From Takakia lepidozioides (lineage: Eukaryota > Streptophyta > Takakiopsida > Takakiales > Takakiaceae), in NCBI GenBank assembly GCA_030704615.1, contig CM060733.1, positions 60,014,001 through 60,078,000 of the forward strand: 64,000 bases of DNA, read 5' to 3'. The position numbers were made by a program, and so were the translations under genes. The notes under the pieces were generated by a model. The model made no database searches, was not told where the DNA came from, and worked only from the letters and a program-made list of their open reading frames with translations. Positions 10,872 to 22,779 of the stretch are shown here, piece after piece; the stretch's first letter is position 1; each line of letters starts with the position of its first letter.

Positions 10872-11269
10872 ATGTTTTCCAGACTTTCGACACAGCCCCA
10901 CGTGAAACTTTTTGGTGGCAACCTTGATGGTGCCTTGACTCCTGCGGGGACTTGGCAAAGATATTAAAGACTGCACTCATATATTGGTGCCGGTCTTGCA
11001 AGGGTAAGACCCAACGGACTTGTTGCACATTTTGTTGTCTTCTGTGTGTGTTCGACCTCATGGTCTGTTCGACTGTCGTGTGAGTTGGACATCATGGTCT
11101 GTTCAACTCCTGCACTCTTGGACTGTTGGTCTGCTGGACTGCTAGTCCGTTGAATCTGTTGGAGTATTGTGTGTATTCGGCAGTTGGCCATTTGGACAGC
11201 CGAGTATGTTTGTCTGTTGGTCTGCAGAGTCTATTGGGTTTGGGACTAATGAAATTGCCGGGCATGTTC

Positions 11270-11576
11270 ATTTTTACATTGAAGGTGCCACTAGAGCGTC
11301 ATTATCATCGACCTAAGGAAAGGCGCCTACACCCACTTGAACTCCCGGAGGGAAATGCATACTTGCGTATAGCTCCTTGGTTGGATTCGGAAGGTGCATG
11401 CAGGGTGCTTTGGATATGTTGTTGGGACTCCACAATGGGATGAAGTAATGGCATTTCAGTTCAACTCTCCCGAAGTGCTCCAACAACCTTTCAGTTGGGA
11501 GCGTGGGTTTTACGTGATGTCTTTCATTGAAGGGTATTACGACTGGCTGAAAGGCGATAGGCAGAAAACCAAATAG
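11270..11576 (+). other. Possible 3' exon of the array-associated gene
   Basis: Two plus frames overlap here: VPLERHYHRPKERRLHPLEL, and then, shifted, TPQWDEVMAFQFNSPEVLQQ ending in a stop at 11574-11576. The second is compositionally protein-like. No family recognised. A one-base shift or a small intron would be needed to join them. Confidence 0.3.
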
Positions 11577-11729
11577 AGAGGACAAGCCTTCACACCAAGG
11601 TGGTTTAATTTCAGGTTTCCGTTACTGCAACGATTGCAGTGTGTAAAGTATATCCGCCGTGGTTTGGACGATGCAGAAAAATTGCTCCCTTGAGGAAATA
11701 AATATATACATTCAATGTTGTTTCAATTC

Positions 11730-11915
11730 ACCTACGGGTCTGGCGGGCCGACTTCCCCTCCCAAGTCTGCCAGCAGACTCGCCCCTGCGAGTCTTCTGGC
11801 GGACTCGGCCGGGCAAGTCTGCCAGCGACTTGGTTGGGCGAGTCGGGCTTGCCCACGCGAGTCTCTCAGGGAACTATCGCACGCGACTCTGCCACAGACT
11901 CTGTCAAAGCACACT
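11730..11915. repeat. Mixed-orientation GTCTGCC/CGAGTC array
   Basis: GC-rich variant of the heptamer array, with AAGTCTGCCAGC, GCAGACTCG, GCGAGTCTTC and GGGCGAGTCGGG alternating in both orientations. It sits between the unassigned plus-strand segments and the minus-strand MULE transposase relic. Confidence 0.65.
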
Positions 11916-11975
11916 ATGACGACAGTTGCATGCCAGAGGACTTCGACAGTGGGTGTCTGTTGAGGTATGGAAGAC

Positions 11976-12690
11976 TCACCTTATAGCGTTGATTTCAGCG
12001 TCCGCATCATCGACAATGAAGACATTGGGTTGCCAGGTTGGCATATTTGCGTGGAGTCGGTCACGCAAGGCTGTCATCCATGGCACCAGGTCTATTGTCC
12101 TATTCCTGGCGGATATGATGTACGCAACTGGTATACCGTTCAGCCACTCGTCGAAAACCATCAACGTGTACAATGGGAACTGTTCAGATGCACTATGTCA
12201 CTATGTCAGTTGGTTCCAATGTGCAACATCCTACAAACAATTGATTTGCAGAAATGGTAAGAGGGATGAATCGTACCTTGTGGTGATTTGTCTCGAAGGT
12301 TGCATCGCATGCAACGATACGCGCATGTCCCAATTGAAGCATTCTCTGCTTCTGCCACTCAGTTTGAATGCCAATAGTGAATGTCATCATAATGCTTGAA
12401 GGTTGGCGCCAATGTTTCTTCTCGATAGAAGAAGACTGATGCAGGGTTCAGGTCTTTCCACATGCGGACGCTGTCGGCATCGTTGGCATGCTTTTTTTGA
12501 ACGTCTGCCGCGCCCATTTCTCAACCAAGTTGCAGACATCTTGCTCGAGGAGGAAATCATCATGTGTCCATGCATCTCCCAAAACTGTGTTGTTCATGAC
12601 ATGCTCCTTGTGTTCCATCATGATTTGTGCGACCGTGAGGCCTCGACACAAATACTCAACGACCCAGGCTTTCAATGCGGGGACCCAAAA
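11976..12690 (-). pseudogene. Mutator-like element (MULE) transposase, frameshifted relic with intron
   Basis: Minus-strand pieces match the MULE transposase core: TFTIGIQTEWQKQRMLQLGH, then ARIVACDATFETNHHK with the first catalytic Asp of the DDE triad. A clean GT..AG intron (about 12165-12275) follows and joins HHK to FPLYTLMVFDEWLNGIPVAY. The next block RNRTIDLVPWMTAL leads to FIVDDADAEINAIR, containing the second conserved Asp region. A further donor (AG|GTGAGT) follows at about 11975, but the next exon is not found in the heptamer-rich DNA beyond. Upstream (12.4-12.69 kb) the N-terminal part is broken by at least two frame changes, one at a run of seven A near the KWARQTFKK codons. It is therefore inactive. 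Confidence 0.75.
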
Positions 12691-13027
12691 ATTGGAATTA
12701 GTCCTTTAGGGGTTAAAGTTGAAACTGATTGGGCCGTGAAAACTAACATTTTTATCAACAATGTTGATACAATACTGTCATGGTTTCTATTGTTAGTATT
12801 ATGTAGAAATAAGCGGGAGATAATTTTATGAAATTGTCAAGTTCGATGAAATGGTGTTAATGGCCGGGGGTGGGATGGATGTAAAAGACGTTATTTGTAA
12901 TGACTGAAAAGGGTAAGTCAATCCACGACCTAGGCACCTCCCGCGGAAATACGCCCTATATGTTCGGAATTCATAGATGACGTGGCGTGAGCCTATGTTG
13001 GGCTCACGGGCTCCTGGGCTCACAGGC
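12691..13027. other. Spacer / retrotransposon edge
   Basis: No gene. The portion at about 12.94-13.03 kb carries repeated GGGCTC/GGCTCA words (TTGGGCTCACGGGCTCCTGGGCTCACAGGCTCA in outline) and resembles, on the opposite strand, the 40.85-40.99 kb sequence that precedes the gypsy gag. Confidence 0.5.
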
Positions 13028-15797
13028 TCATGCCTCCAGGCTCACGGTGTAGCAACCCCCCACATTTGGCTGAGCGGTAGGATAGGCTGACTGCAAGTGG
13101 GTTTGTGGCATTCCACTCATGGGAAGAGTGGATGCCACTCCCACCGGTTGTATTGACACTGATCCTATACTGCTAGCAGGGATATTGCTAACATGCATGC
13201 CTATGGACTGGCTAGAAACAAGGTGTGGTGGCACCCCAGCACGTTGAGCAAGGAGAGCCCCCACCAATTGACCCGTGAGGGCAGGAGTCAGAGCAGCAGA
13301 TACACTAGAGGGCCCTTGCATTATGATACCCCCACCTTGAACAGCACCATGCACATTTACCACAGGAAGACTGCCCACATGCACACCCGAATTTGAAGGC
13401 AACAAATTCCCTCCTCCGAGAGTGGGACTAGGGAAATTCACAACAGGCAAGCACACTAGGACTCAAGTTAGTGACTTGGGCCGGCATACTGCTCACAATT
13501 TAGCCCGAGTGTCCAAGACCAACCCGATCCTACCCTGTTCATGACCAGATCGCACCAAGGGCGCACTACCTTGAGCCACCATGGCTTCACTAATCTGAGT
13601 AGGAAAAATTGCGGGGTTTGCGCCCCCCGATTCCATGGGCAAAACAACAGAGCCCTCATCCCCTATTCTCAAGACACCACCATCACGCAACAGTCCTAAA
13701 TTTTCCTCAAAATTACCAGTGTCCAAGGAAACCTCATCAATAAAGGCATTACCTGCCTGGAGGTTGTCCGATTCCCCACTTATATTAGGCATGCCTCTGC
13801 CAGGCGGCCCCAGTGGCTCTCTTGAACCAGCCATGAATTTCTGCCTACCAGATCGCAACCAAGAACTTGCAGATGTGTTTGGCATGCAAAGATAAAGACA
13901 ATCGTGGAAAAGAAAGAACCTCTAAGCCGCCGGGATGAGCAACCGCGGCCTTGGGCTTGGTACCCGTGGAGTCTCGGGAGCCCAGACAGAGCAAGAAAGA
14001 AGCTTGAGCAGGTCGTGAGAACTGGAACCATAAACTGCCATCGCCAGCCACTCCCACACCCTCTCGTTCTTAATCCAAAAGCCCACCCGCGTCGTGTCGT
14101 TCTCCTCCCACGTCCGGGACAGTACTGAGGAATTGGGAAAGTATCCAGGTGATCTGCAACGCGAGGGCAAAGTACATGTTGCTCTTCAAAACAGGTGCCC
14201 GGCAAAAATCGCGATATCTGACAACTGTACATGCAAACTATTTCCCACGAGACCATCCACCAAATCAACCGTCGTGGGTTTGCAACGGCACACCCGGGAG
14301 TGAAATCGAAGAGCTCGTAACAACAAGGCTCTAGAGCCTTCGAGCAATAGTGATAGCCAAGAGCTTGCTGTCTGTTCGGTCGTCTGCCACAGGCCCGACT
14401 CACGGCAGACACAGACAATGGTAAATGTAGCCCGAGCGCTTCCCAGGCTACCTGCCGATGATGAAGAACACGACCTTTGAATACTTTTGGCCGCAAGCGC
14501 AGGGAGTTCCTGACAGCCACAATGGCTCGGGTCTGGCACAACGCACTCTCTCTCCGAAAATCAGAACTTGACCCAGGTCGTACAAAAATCGCTTCGTGAT
14601 GACTGTTCAAACGACAAGCATCCTCTCAAACAAGATGCTTCAAACTTCTCAAACCAGTGCGCATCCTCCAGAAGCAACTCTCCTAGAGACTCATCATATT
14701 CTTGAGAGCGCTCAACATCTCTCTCAAACTCTCTCTCTCGTTCTCTCGGACAATCGTAATCAGGGCCTGGATCGTAAAAAAATTCATAATTATAGTACTC
14801 TGGATCGCAACTATCTAGAGAGCTGGGCGACCTCTCACCTCTCGGTGACCAGGCCTCGGCCTCATTCAAATCAACATCATATCTAGGGCTAGATGAATTC
14901 AAATGCACGACAAGACCAGGACCATCAGTGTTGGGTTCAGGCAGGGGTGACACTGGCGAGGCAACAATGCCAAGCAGCGCACGATGAGAGGGGTTAGTGG
15001 CAGCAAGATTAGTTGTCACTATCAAGGCGGGGTCAGTCTCAATCTCAAAAACCAAATCAACTTGCACCGACAGACTCTCTCCTTCTCTGCGTGCTATACA
15101 GCTAGTACTACGCACTGAGGCCATTATCATGCAACACAGCACAATGAGCAGGGTGAGAAAGCAAATACGAAACAACAGGATAAAACATCGCAAGGTGGTT
15201 GGCCGCCATCAGACAAGACTGATTAGAGAGCAACTATGAAAAGGTTAGCGCGCAGATCCCTCAACAACCTAATAATGCTGTCAGGCGGGCAGTGGATGCT
15301 AAAACACCTAGACGCTACCCGGCTTCTCTCCACCACAAAACGAGCCTAAAGCATATACTTCCTATCAAGAAACAAGTTTTCACAACAAAGGGGCAAGCAG
15401 AAAGAGCAGGCGATGCGCGAGAGGAGGATCAAACACAAGGATTTGACACACAGGAGCTCTCATCCAAAGCTTGTACACCAAAATCACATATACACTAACA
15501 CCCGAGTACACCGCCCCGACCTTGTGTCAGGGCGTCGTCTTTGTACAAAAGCCCTAGCTTTAGTTGCCCGCCGTGTGGCGAGGCGTCACATGCCAAAACC
15601 CACGGCGCCGCTTGTTACCCTAGATCTGATGAAGGGCCAGGATGTGGCTACCAACCAAAACTAACCCTAACTTAGATATCATTGTAATGGTTTAACGACA
15701 TTATACGCCAAAAAATTATACTATGGATGTGTATCACCGTTTTGGATAAAACGGGTCATTTCTAGGCTAAGCAAATATGGGCCATTACAGGCAGACC
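13028..15797 (-). mobile_element. LTR retrotransposon, 5' portion (same LTR family as 45.4 kb)
   Basis: Read on the minus strand, the LTR begins TGTAATGGCCCATATTTGC at 15797 and matches 45437 onward at roughly 95 percent by eye over about 450 bp. Internal sequence follows toward lower coordinates. It contains overlapping open frames at 14561-15193, 13780-14610, 13493-13885 and 13028-13456, the last rich in Gly, Pro, Val and Ser. None contains a protease, RT or integrase motif, so this is a leader or gag-like region of a truncated or non-autonomous copy. The 3' half of the element is missing: the MULE relic follows directly. Confidence 0.75.
15350..15797 (-). repeat. LTR (5' LTR of the minus-strand element)
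   Basis: Homologous to 45437-45885 in inverted orientation. Starts TGTAATGGCC on the minus strand. Homology ends around TATATGCTTTAGG, so the exact 3' border was not resolved. A candidate primer-binding region could lie near 15.2 kb but does not match the usual TGGTATCAGAGC. Confidence 0.85.
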
Positions 15798-18129
15798 ACA
15801 CTACACCACAAATGGTTTATCAACATGTACATGTAACTGCCATCCATGCCCATGTACATCATGACTATGCCCAGATGTTAGGATTGCTACCTTGTCAGCG
15901 AGACCTTCTGCTGCTCATACCTCAAACATCATAATTCATTACATTGAATTCACATACTGCAATGATCGAAGTTACCCAAAACAGACTAAACATTTCAAAC
16001 ACAAAGTCGAAAACAACCAACTTACCTATTAAGATAAAATACAAATTATTAAATAAGTTACAAATGGGGCCCACCTGGAAATCAAAGTGACTCTTAGTTA
16101 CGGCCGACTTTGGAGCACATTGTTTACCACGTCTTTGTCAACACAATATTTATCGTCCATCAAACATCCATTCATTCATGGGACATCTCATGACTAGCTC
16201 TTTCTTGTTTGGGTTTGATTGAAAGAGACTTGTTCTTACAACGGGTATATCTTTCAACATGCAAACTAAGTGGGTTGCATCACCATCTACTTCCATTCAC
16301 TGGACGTTAAAGAATTATCCATTTTGCTTTGGAAAAATTATGATTTTGACTACGTGAAGCCATTGTACCATAGTTATAAGCTTTGACGGTTGGAGCATAT
16401 GATTGTTGATGAACTCAAATCACTGCATTTTGAAAGATTTGTCATCAGTCAAATCTTTTTGGCAAAATGCTGAAGAATAACTATGTACAATTTGGTCCGA
16501 ATTATTGGGATAAGATGGGAGGCATGACAATGGGTAGGAATATATGTTGTGCATGCTTTTCAGTTTGGAGATAGAGTTGGTTTTGGCTTGAGGAGGTATC
16601 TTACTCTATGCTACAAAAAGATTCATTGGAGCGTGGAAATTATCTTGAGCAAGTTAGATGTTGGCTCGATCAATACAACTGTCTCAGTCCTACGATTCAG
16701 ATTGATAATGTGAGCTCGAGTTTTCTATTGAAATTCTTGATAATATATATTTTTTTTTCATAAAAGCTGATTTTTTCAATAGTGGGATTTTGTCTTTAAG
16801 ATCTCACTACAAGAGATAGAATTTTTGTAGAAATGATTGTCAGATGTAAACTCTCTACAAACTCAGTTGCACTCACGAGCAAGCCCAAGCCAAATGACAC
16901 AACCCATTTTTGATCTACTTACACTATGCACCTTCAAGCACAGAAGGATTGAATGAACCACATATCTAAAAAGGGTGCTTGCTACGACGTCTTGGAGGAA
17001 CTGCTACCCTAGTCATCCTAAAGCAGTCGTCGTCATGGAGTAGCCTCAACCCACTGGGTCCCACCATCCTATCTCCCACCACTCCACGCTCCTGCTACAA
17101 CAACTCACTGGCTCTTCAAAGCTCTAGAAGTTTCCAGATCGTAGGTTATTCTAGAATGTTCCATAGCGCACCGCCCCGTCGTTTTTCCTAGAATTTTCCC
17201 CTATTTCTACGCAGGGACCTACACCTGCCCTCATTATTCGCATGTTCTAGCAGCCCAGCCCGCCCTCCCCATTGGTTGGGCCATTCCCCTTCGTCTTTCT
17301 GACCTTTCCAATTAACGCCTTGGGATCCTTAATTTTCGGACCCTTCATTTCGTTAATTAATATAGGTGGCCTTATTACATTGGCCCCCTCTTTTACTTCC
17401 TTGACCACGCTAATTCCTGGACCACTCTAGAATTAAGCGGGCCGAATGAAACTGCTTTACATATCAAAGGTATATCAATATTTTCCTATAGAGCCCAACC
17501 CTGAAAAAGAGCAGTACCCACAAAAGCAAAAAGATTTTAATTTTACTAACTTGTCTCTCGCTTTACCATGAGGTGTCATCTAGAACACCAAAAACGAGCA
17601 TTTGTCATTGGCGAGGTAGTAGTACACTTTGAGCTTAAGAAATTCCATCCTACAAATGTTTGCATACTCAGAACTGCCTCTAAAATTTTTATCTTTTAGT
17701 ATTTTAGGTTATGTACAATGTGCAACTATACTGTTGACTTTATAGTCCATTCAAATTTCAAAACTAATTGACAAATAGATCCCACTGGTTATGAAGCTTG
17801 AGCGTTTGCATTACACCTAATCAAGGTGTAAGTCATGTGGAATTAAACCCTAAATCCTAAACTTCATGAGAGTTTTTTAAAGTTCCAAAATTAGTATTAT
17901 ATTATGATATATCATGTTCCAATAGATGGTCTGGCAGTGGTTAGGGCACACCTTGCAAGTTTTGTATATATATTAAAGAGGAAATACGTGGGAGCGACAA
18001 CTCACTAATCGGGCCTCTTAATTACAGTGAGAGGAGAAAATAACCTCTTTCACAATAACCTCGACGTGAAGGCTTTCGCATGGGACACTGCCTAAAGTGA
18101 AGGGGAAGAAGAACATACCACACCCTCAA
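15798..18129. other. AT-rich intergenic, no gene seen
   Basis: No coding similarity. CACTACAAGAGATAG at about 16805 is CACTA-like but isolated. The 70-codon plus frame at 16979-17191 has no family resemblance. Confidence 0.5.
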
Positions 18130-18131
18130 GA

Positions 18132-18203
18132 TAGCAGGATTTGACCCATAATCATCCGGGGTGGTACTCCGTGTGCACTATCCAACTGAGCTCCTAATTG
18201 TTG
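18132..18203 (-). repeat. tRNA-derived SINE-like sequence
   Basis: On the minus strand GGAGCTCAGTTGGATAGTGC matches a tRNA D-arm and A box, and GGGTCAAATCCTGC about 40 bases later matches a B box. The anticodon arm and acceptor stem do not fold as in a functional tRNA. This is the pol III promoter pattern of a tRNA-derived SINE head or a decayed tRNA copy. Confidence 0.55.
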
Positions 18204-18369
18204 GTTTCTGTATTGAATGTCACCCATTATGTAAAAGAGGGATCCTAGGTCCACCAATTAAATTTATGTGTGAGGACTTGAGGATTTTGAGTCATTGGGG
18301 AAGATTTGGGGCAACCCTATTGCTCGGGTTACGACTGTGCCGTCCACCTTCCAAATGAAAAGACATCCC

Positions 18370-19160
18370 TTTGGAAGTGAAGTGATACCACAAGTTACGT
18401 ATGTTTGGAGGCTGGACCAGTGTTGGACCGGTATATAGGTCTTGGGCGGGTATCAACTAGGGTAAGGGTAATGGTATGAAGGATCATACCAGGTGGGTAC
18501 CTACAAAGGCAAAACCCGGCAATACCCTGGTGGGGTAGGATACATGGACTTCTAAAACCCTGGTGCAAAACATACCAGTCAGTCGGGTCTTCTTCCTCGC
18601 ACTACCACTCCAATACCATGCATACATCGGTTGAGGGACATGATGGAGGGGTAGGGTCTAGGGTAGTTTGAGGTTAGGGATACTAACTACATATAGCGTT
18701 TTCAAGAGGGCACTCAATGAGGATGAGTGACAGGATGCTAATATGTTTGAAGAAGAGTAGATGAAATGCAATTTGTTAGTGATAGAGAAGAGTTAGGGGC
18801 CATTTGGGATATTTTTCAATATTGAAATGGGCCATTTGAATAGTTGAAATCTTCATATGATTTAAAGGGCCTCCGTCCATTTTTTATTTTTATTTTTATT
18901 TATTTTTAAGAGAACTGTACTAGTGTAGCTGGTACAAGCCCCTGGCACATACCATGCTGGTATGACTTTTAAAAGTTTGTTTAATACCATACCAGTCAGA
19001 TTTTCACTTTGATACCATACCATATACCATACCAGCCTATTAAATTTAGACATCATTTGATACCAGTACCATATTGGTTTCAATAATTCAACTGTACCCC
19101 AATACCTTCACCCTATTGGTATCAAAAAACCATGATACCAGTCCAACACTGGTCTCGACA
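18370..19160. repeat. Degenerate TACCATACCAGT-type repeat region
   Basis: Words such as ACCATACCAG, GGTACC and ATACCAGTC recur between 18.4-18.6 and 18.93-19.15 kb in both orientations. The end is near ACCAGTCCAACACTGGTCTCG and the beginning near GGACCAGTGTTGGACCGGT, which are inverted relative to one another. This suggests a small repetitive element bounded by imperfect inverted ends. Confidence 0.4.
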
Positions 19161-19269
19161 TGAGTCTTTTTCTATAAATAAATATGGGTCAATGATTTGT
19201 TGGAAAACTACAATTAATTTCCGTTCCTATTTAAATTGTGCAAAGTCATTATCAATACATGAAGCGAGA

Positions 19270-20815
19270 CATTTATTTTTGTTTTGTTTGTTTTGTTTGT
19301 AGCATTGTTGAGATCTCCCAAACCACGGGCCCCAACCCCGGTTCTTGCTGCCGTTGGAAAGCCCTCAATGAGGAGGGGTGCACCGGCTTAGTCTCATGAT
19401 TTTTGGACCCGCGGTGTGGGAGATATCGAATTTCAAGCACTTCAGGTCTCTGGAAATTCGTGAAAAATAGTGAAGTGGGCTTTCCTGGAGCAATGATTGG
19501 CCCTTCATGTGGGAGATTTGGAATTTCAAGTACTTTTGGTCGCTGGAAATTTGCGAAAAATAGCAAAGTGGATATATCACTATATGAAGCCTCGACAGGG
19601 GAGATTGCAAAAATAGCAAAGTGGGCTTTGGGATTGCACTTGGACTTAGGTGACATTGGACACTTGAGGTCGCACTTGGGCCTCTACATGGGAGACGCAC
19701 ATGGATACATAGGAGATTGCACTTGGGCTTAGAATTCAATTCTTCTCACATGGGCCAATGACACATGCTACCCTAGATCTCCCAAATAGTGGGGTCTTAT
19801 CTGGATACATATGGGATTGCAATTGGACATAGATGACACTAGACACTTGGCCCAACGGCACAGGCTACCCTAACAAAGTGGGCTCTGTTGGAACAATGAC
19901 GTGGAGATCTCGCAAACTGTAGGGTCTCTGGATACATAGGGGATCGCACTTGGACTTAGATGACAGTGGACACTGGAGGTCGCACTTGGGCCTCTACATG
20001 GGAGAAGCACTTGGATACATAAGAGATTGCTAGATTTCAATTCTTCATACACGGGACACTTGGGCCAATGGCACATGCTACCCTAGTCAATATATGAAGG
20101 CAGCCAGTTTGTTTTGTTTTGTTTTGTTTTGTTTGTTTGTTTTGTCACGTTGAGATGTCCTGAACCGCGAGGCCCCATCCCTAGTGCTTGGTACCATTGG
20201 AAAGCCCTCAACGAGGAGGGGTGCACGGGCTTGGTCTCATGATTTTTGGACCAACGGTGTGGGAGATGTGGAATTTCAAGTACTTTGGGTCGCTGGAAAT
20301 TCCCGAAAAATAGCAAAGTGGGAATTCCTGGGACAGCCTCGAAAGGAGAGATATCAAGGAAAAGGTCTCCGGTTCAAATCTGGTCGTAGGCTCTGCGGAA
20401 AAAAAGTGATTAGCTTTGGCTTGATGCATTTGGACTTAGATGACATTGGACACTTGGACCAACGGCACAGACTACCCTAGGACATTGATTGGAGCCTGGA
20501 CAATCGATATAATATCAATAATGATTGGATATATTACGACTCAATAAATTCATGAAAAGGGAAAAATTGGGCCTTAACATGGGAGACGTACTTGGATACA
20601 TAGGAGATTGCACACTGGGCTTAGATGGGCCTCGACATAGGAGACGCACTGGGGTACATAGGAAATTGCACTTGGTCTTAGATGTCAGTTCTTCACACAT
20701 GGGCCAAAGGTATAGGTTGCCCTAGAGGTCGCACTTGTGCCTCGACAAAGACGCACTGGGATACATAGAAGATCTTACACTTGGGCCAACGGCACCGGCT
20801 ACCCTAGTAAGGTTG
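19270..20815. repeat. Mosaic of repeated modules
   Basis: A block at 19.27-19.59 kb starts with a TTTTGTTTG microsatellite and runs through GGAAAGCCCTCAAT and TCTCATGATTTTTGGACC. It recurs at 20.10-20.32 kb in the same order. A second module (GGGAGACGCACTTGGATACATAGGAGATTGCACTTGGGC in outline) recurs at about 19.68, 19.99, 20.58, 20.63 and 20.74 kb. A third (GGCCAACGGCACAGGCTACCCTAG in outline) recurs at about 19.85, 20.06, 20.46 and 20.79 kb. A B-box-like GGTTCAAATCTGG is at about 20372. No open frame of note. Confidence 0.75.
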
Positions 20816-22483
20816 AAAAATACAAAGTTATAATAAATTTTGGTTATGTTTGGGATGATTTAAGCTTTAGATGTCCATCTTCTATCTAATATATTTAAGA
20901 TTTTAAAGTGTTTAGATCCTAATTTTTGTTCTTCTATCTTTATTAAATCTTATGTCAATCTGAGATAATATTTTCTAGCAGTACATAAATTGGGAATAAG
21001 AAATTTCTTACCTCACTTTTATCGCCAATGAACGGAGGAGGACCAATTATTGGACATTGGACCATATATATGTATACATGTGTAATATAACATATATTGT
21101 GACCATTGATTTATAATCACTTTTGAAGGACCAAGGGGACAATTATGGAAAGTGAATATATAATCGTGTATCATTTAAGCTTTCAATTTGAAGGTCAAAG
21201 TGGGATTGGAAGGCCTTATAACTTTATTGGTCTTGTAAACCTTAACTGTTTTGGTCCCTGCATAATATGCATCTATAGACAAGAATCTTGACCAATTTGC
21301 TTCAATTTGGGCTAGAGATTTCCGATTGGTCCTGGTTTGTAGTTTTATTTTTTCCCACCAATGAGCTCGTCAACTGAGCCAAACTAGTTTGGAATACACA
21401 TTCCAAGTATTTCATTTTATGAGTATTAGATGTATATCAATCTTCTGCGATGTTTTCAGCAATAGTTACCATAGACTTTGGTGATGTTGTCTACAAGATG
21501 TTTCTTCGGTTTTGTGCAAGAAGGACTTTAAGAGACTTCAACATCTCAAGGGAACCTTTGACAAGATCATATCTTAGAAAAATGTCTCACGTCTGTAGAG
21601 TTAACTACTGGTGTTTCTAAGTTAGTCATTCATCCTGCGACAATTTCAAAAAACAAAACCATATTTTGGATGTTGATATCCAAACAACCAATGCTGCATG
21701 TGAAAGTTTTACAAAAAAAAATCATCAACGCTCATGTGGAGGCATTACAAGAGGCAAATCTTCTAATACTTTACTTCCTTGTTTGCTAAATGAGATCATT
21801 ATGCTTGTCGGTGCTTCTTGCTTTGACAATGATGATGTGGAACTTCGGTAGAACCCAAATCAAGTTCCAGCTCCGAACAATATGAAAATGGTCAGAAGTG
21901 GATGAGAGAGCTTGCACCCGTTTCGTTGCTTCACATTCGTCTTCCCCAAGCAGAACCGACTGGAGTCCTCAGAGCCCTCTTGGTTGCCTTCTTGGTTGCC
22001 ATCTTGGTTATTTGGGAAGCACAAATTGGGGCAACACTAGGTAGAAGATGAAGGTAACTTGGGTAGACACAAGCTGAAAAGAGTTAGCGAACTATTCAAG
22101 TGGGATGTAGAAGGATTAAGTTTAGTTATTTTTCTTGCATGAGAGTCTCAATAGTACAACAAGTTGATAAGTTGGTCAACGTGGCGATCCACCTTTTTTT
22201 TTTTTTTGAAAATAAGTCTTTGGACTCAAGGTTAAGCTCCCCACTTCCTATTCTTGCTACTTCCAAGACTTTGGCTTCCTCCAAAGTGATGCTAGAGATA
22301 GATCCATTTCTTTATTGGTGCAACAATATCTGATGATGCAATTGCAATTGCATAACCCTCCTGTAAGTTCTGTATTAAAATTAAAATAAAAAATGCATAT
22401 ATAGAGTATATTGTGGAACGGCAAAGTTGCATTCAATTGGTAGCGGTGCACCTTGGTGCTGTCATAGATATTTACGTACTAGA
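20816..22483. other. AT-rich intergenic, no gene seen
   Basis: No family similarity in any frame. Short open frames at 21666-21851 and 22100-22333 have no recognisable domain. Confidence 0.5.
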
Positions 22484-22572
22484 GAACGCGCCCCCTAGGG
22501 CGCATTATGGCTCCTAGTGAGTCACTAGGGCGAGCCCGGGAGGAGCCATAATGCGCCCTAGGGGGCGCGTTC
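22484..22572. repeat. Perfect 32-bp inverted repeat (hairpin) with 25-nt loop
   Basis: 22484-22515 and 22541-22572 are exact reverse complements (arm begins GAACGCGCCCCCTAGGGCGC). The loop itself carries a near-palindrome CTAGTGAGTCACTAG, so the whole site has nested dyad symmetry. No T-run follows, so it is not a terminator-like signal. It may be a fold-back element or a cruciform-forming site. Confidence 0.9.
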
Positions 22573-22578
22573 CCTGGC

Positions 22579-22779
22579 GTAAAGGACTTTTGGGAGCAGA
22601 TTCTGCGAGGGCCCTGATTGGCTGCAGGCCATAATGAGGCAATTAAAGTCAAACTGCCGATTAGGAGAGTCAAACAGCCGATTAGGAACGCAGAAAGCGC
22701 CAGCGCCGTGGAGCGTCGATCTTCTGCATCCTAATTTGCCTCAAAAACGGCAGAATCTAACCCCAAAATCCTTTACGAG
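22579..22779. mobile_element. MITE-like segment with imperfect terminal inverted repeats
   Basis: The left end GTAAAGGACTTTTGGGAGCA..GATTCTGC and the right end GGCAGAATC..CCCCAAAATCCTTTAC are inverted copies of about 28 bp with a few mismatches. Inside, GTCAAACTGCCGATTAGGA is tandemly duplicated with one change at about 22647-22688. No convincing target duplication was found. It abuts the perfect hairpin, so the two may be one compound element. Confidence 0.5.

Larger units (their letters stand above)
6683..11260. repeat. Long region permeated by GCAGACT/AGTCTGC heptamers
   Basis: The core (A)GCAGACT recurs densely in blocks at about 7.0-7.2, 8.25-8.5 and 9.15-9.75 kb. The reverse complement (GTCTGCTG, GTCTGTTG) dominates 6.68-6.76 and 10.31-11.25 kb. 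The blocks are separated by coding-like segments without the motif (6.84-7.0, 7.23-7.49, 7.5-7.74, 8.64-8.9, 10.72-10.87 and 11.27-11.58 kb). Motif density and orientation switching resemble subterminal binding-site arrays of DNA transposons, but on a much larger scale. Where the array happens to be open it encodes QQT-type repeats. Confidence 0.7.

Noticed and set aside
14561-15193. 210-codon minus frame beginning with a hydrophobic stretch, as a membrane protein gene
   Set aside because: It lies directly downstream of an LTR in the same orientation and overlaps another long frame; more likely retrotransposon leader or gag-like sequence.
15655-15675. Telomere-like CTAACCCTAACTTAG
   Set aside because: It is part of the LTR and is present at the homologous place in the other LTR copy at 45.55 kb; only about two telomere-like words.
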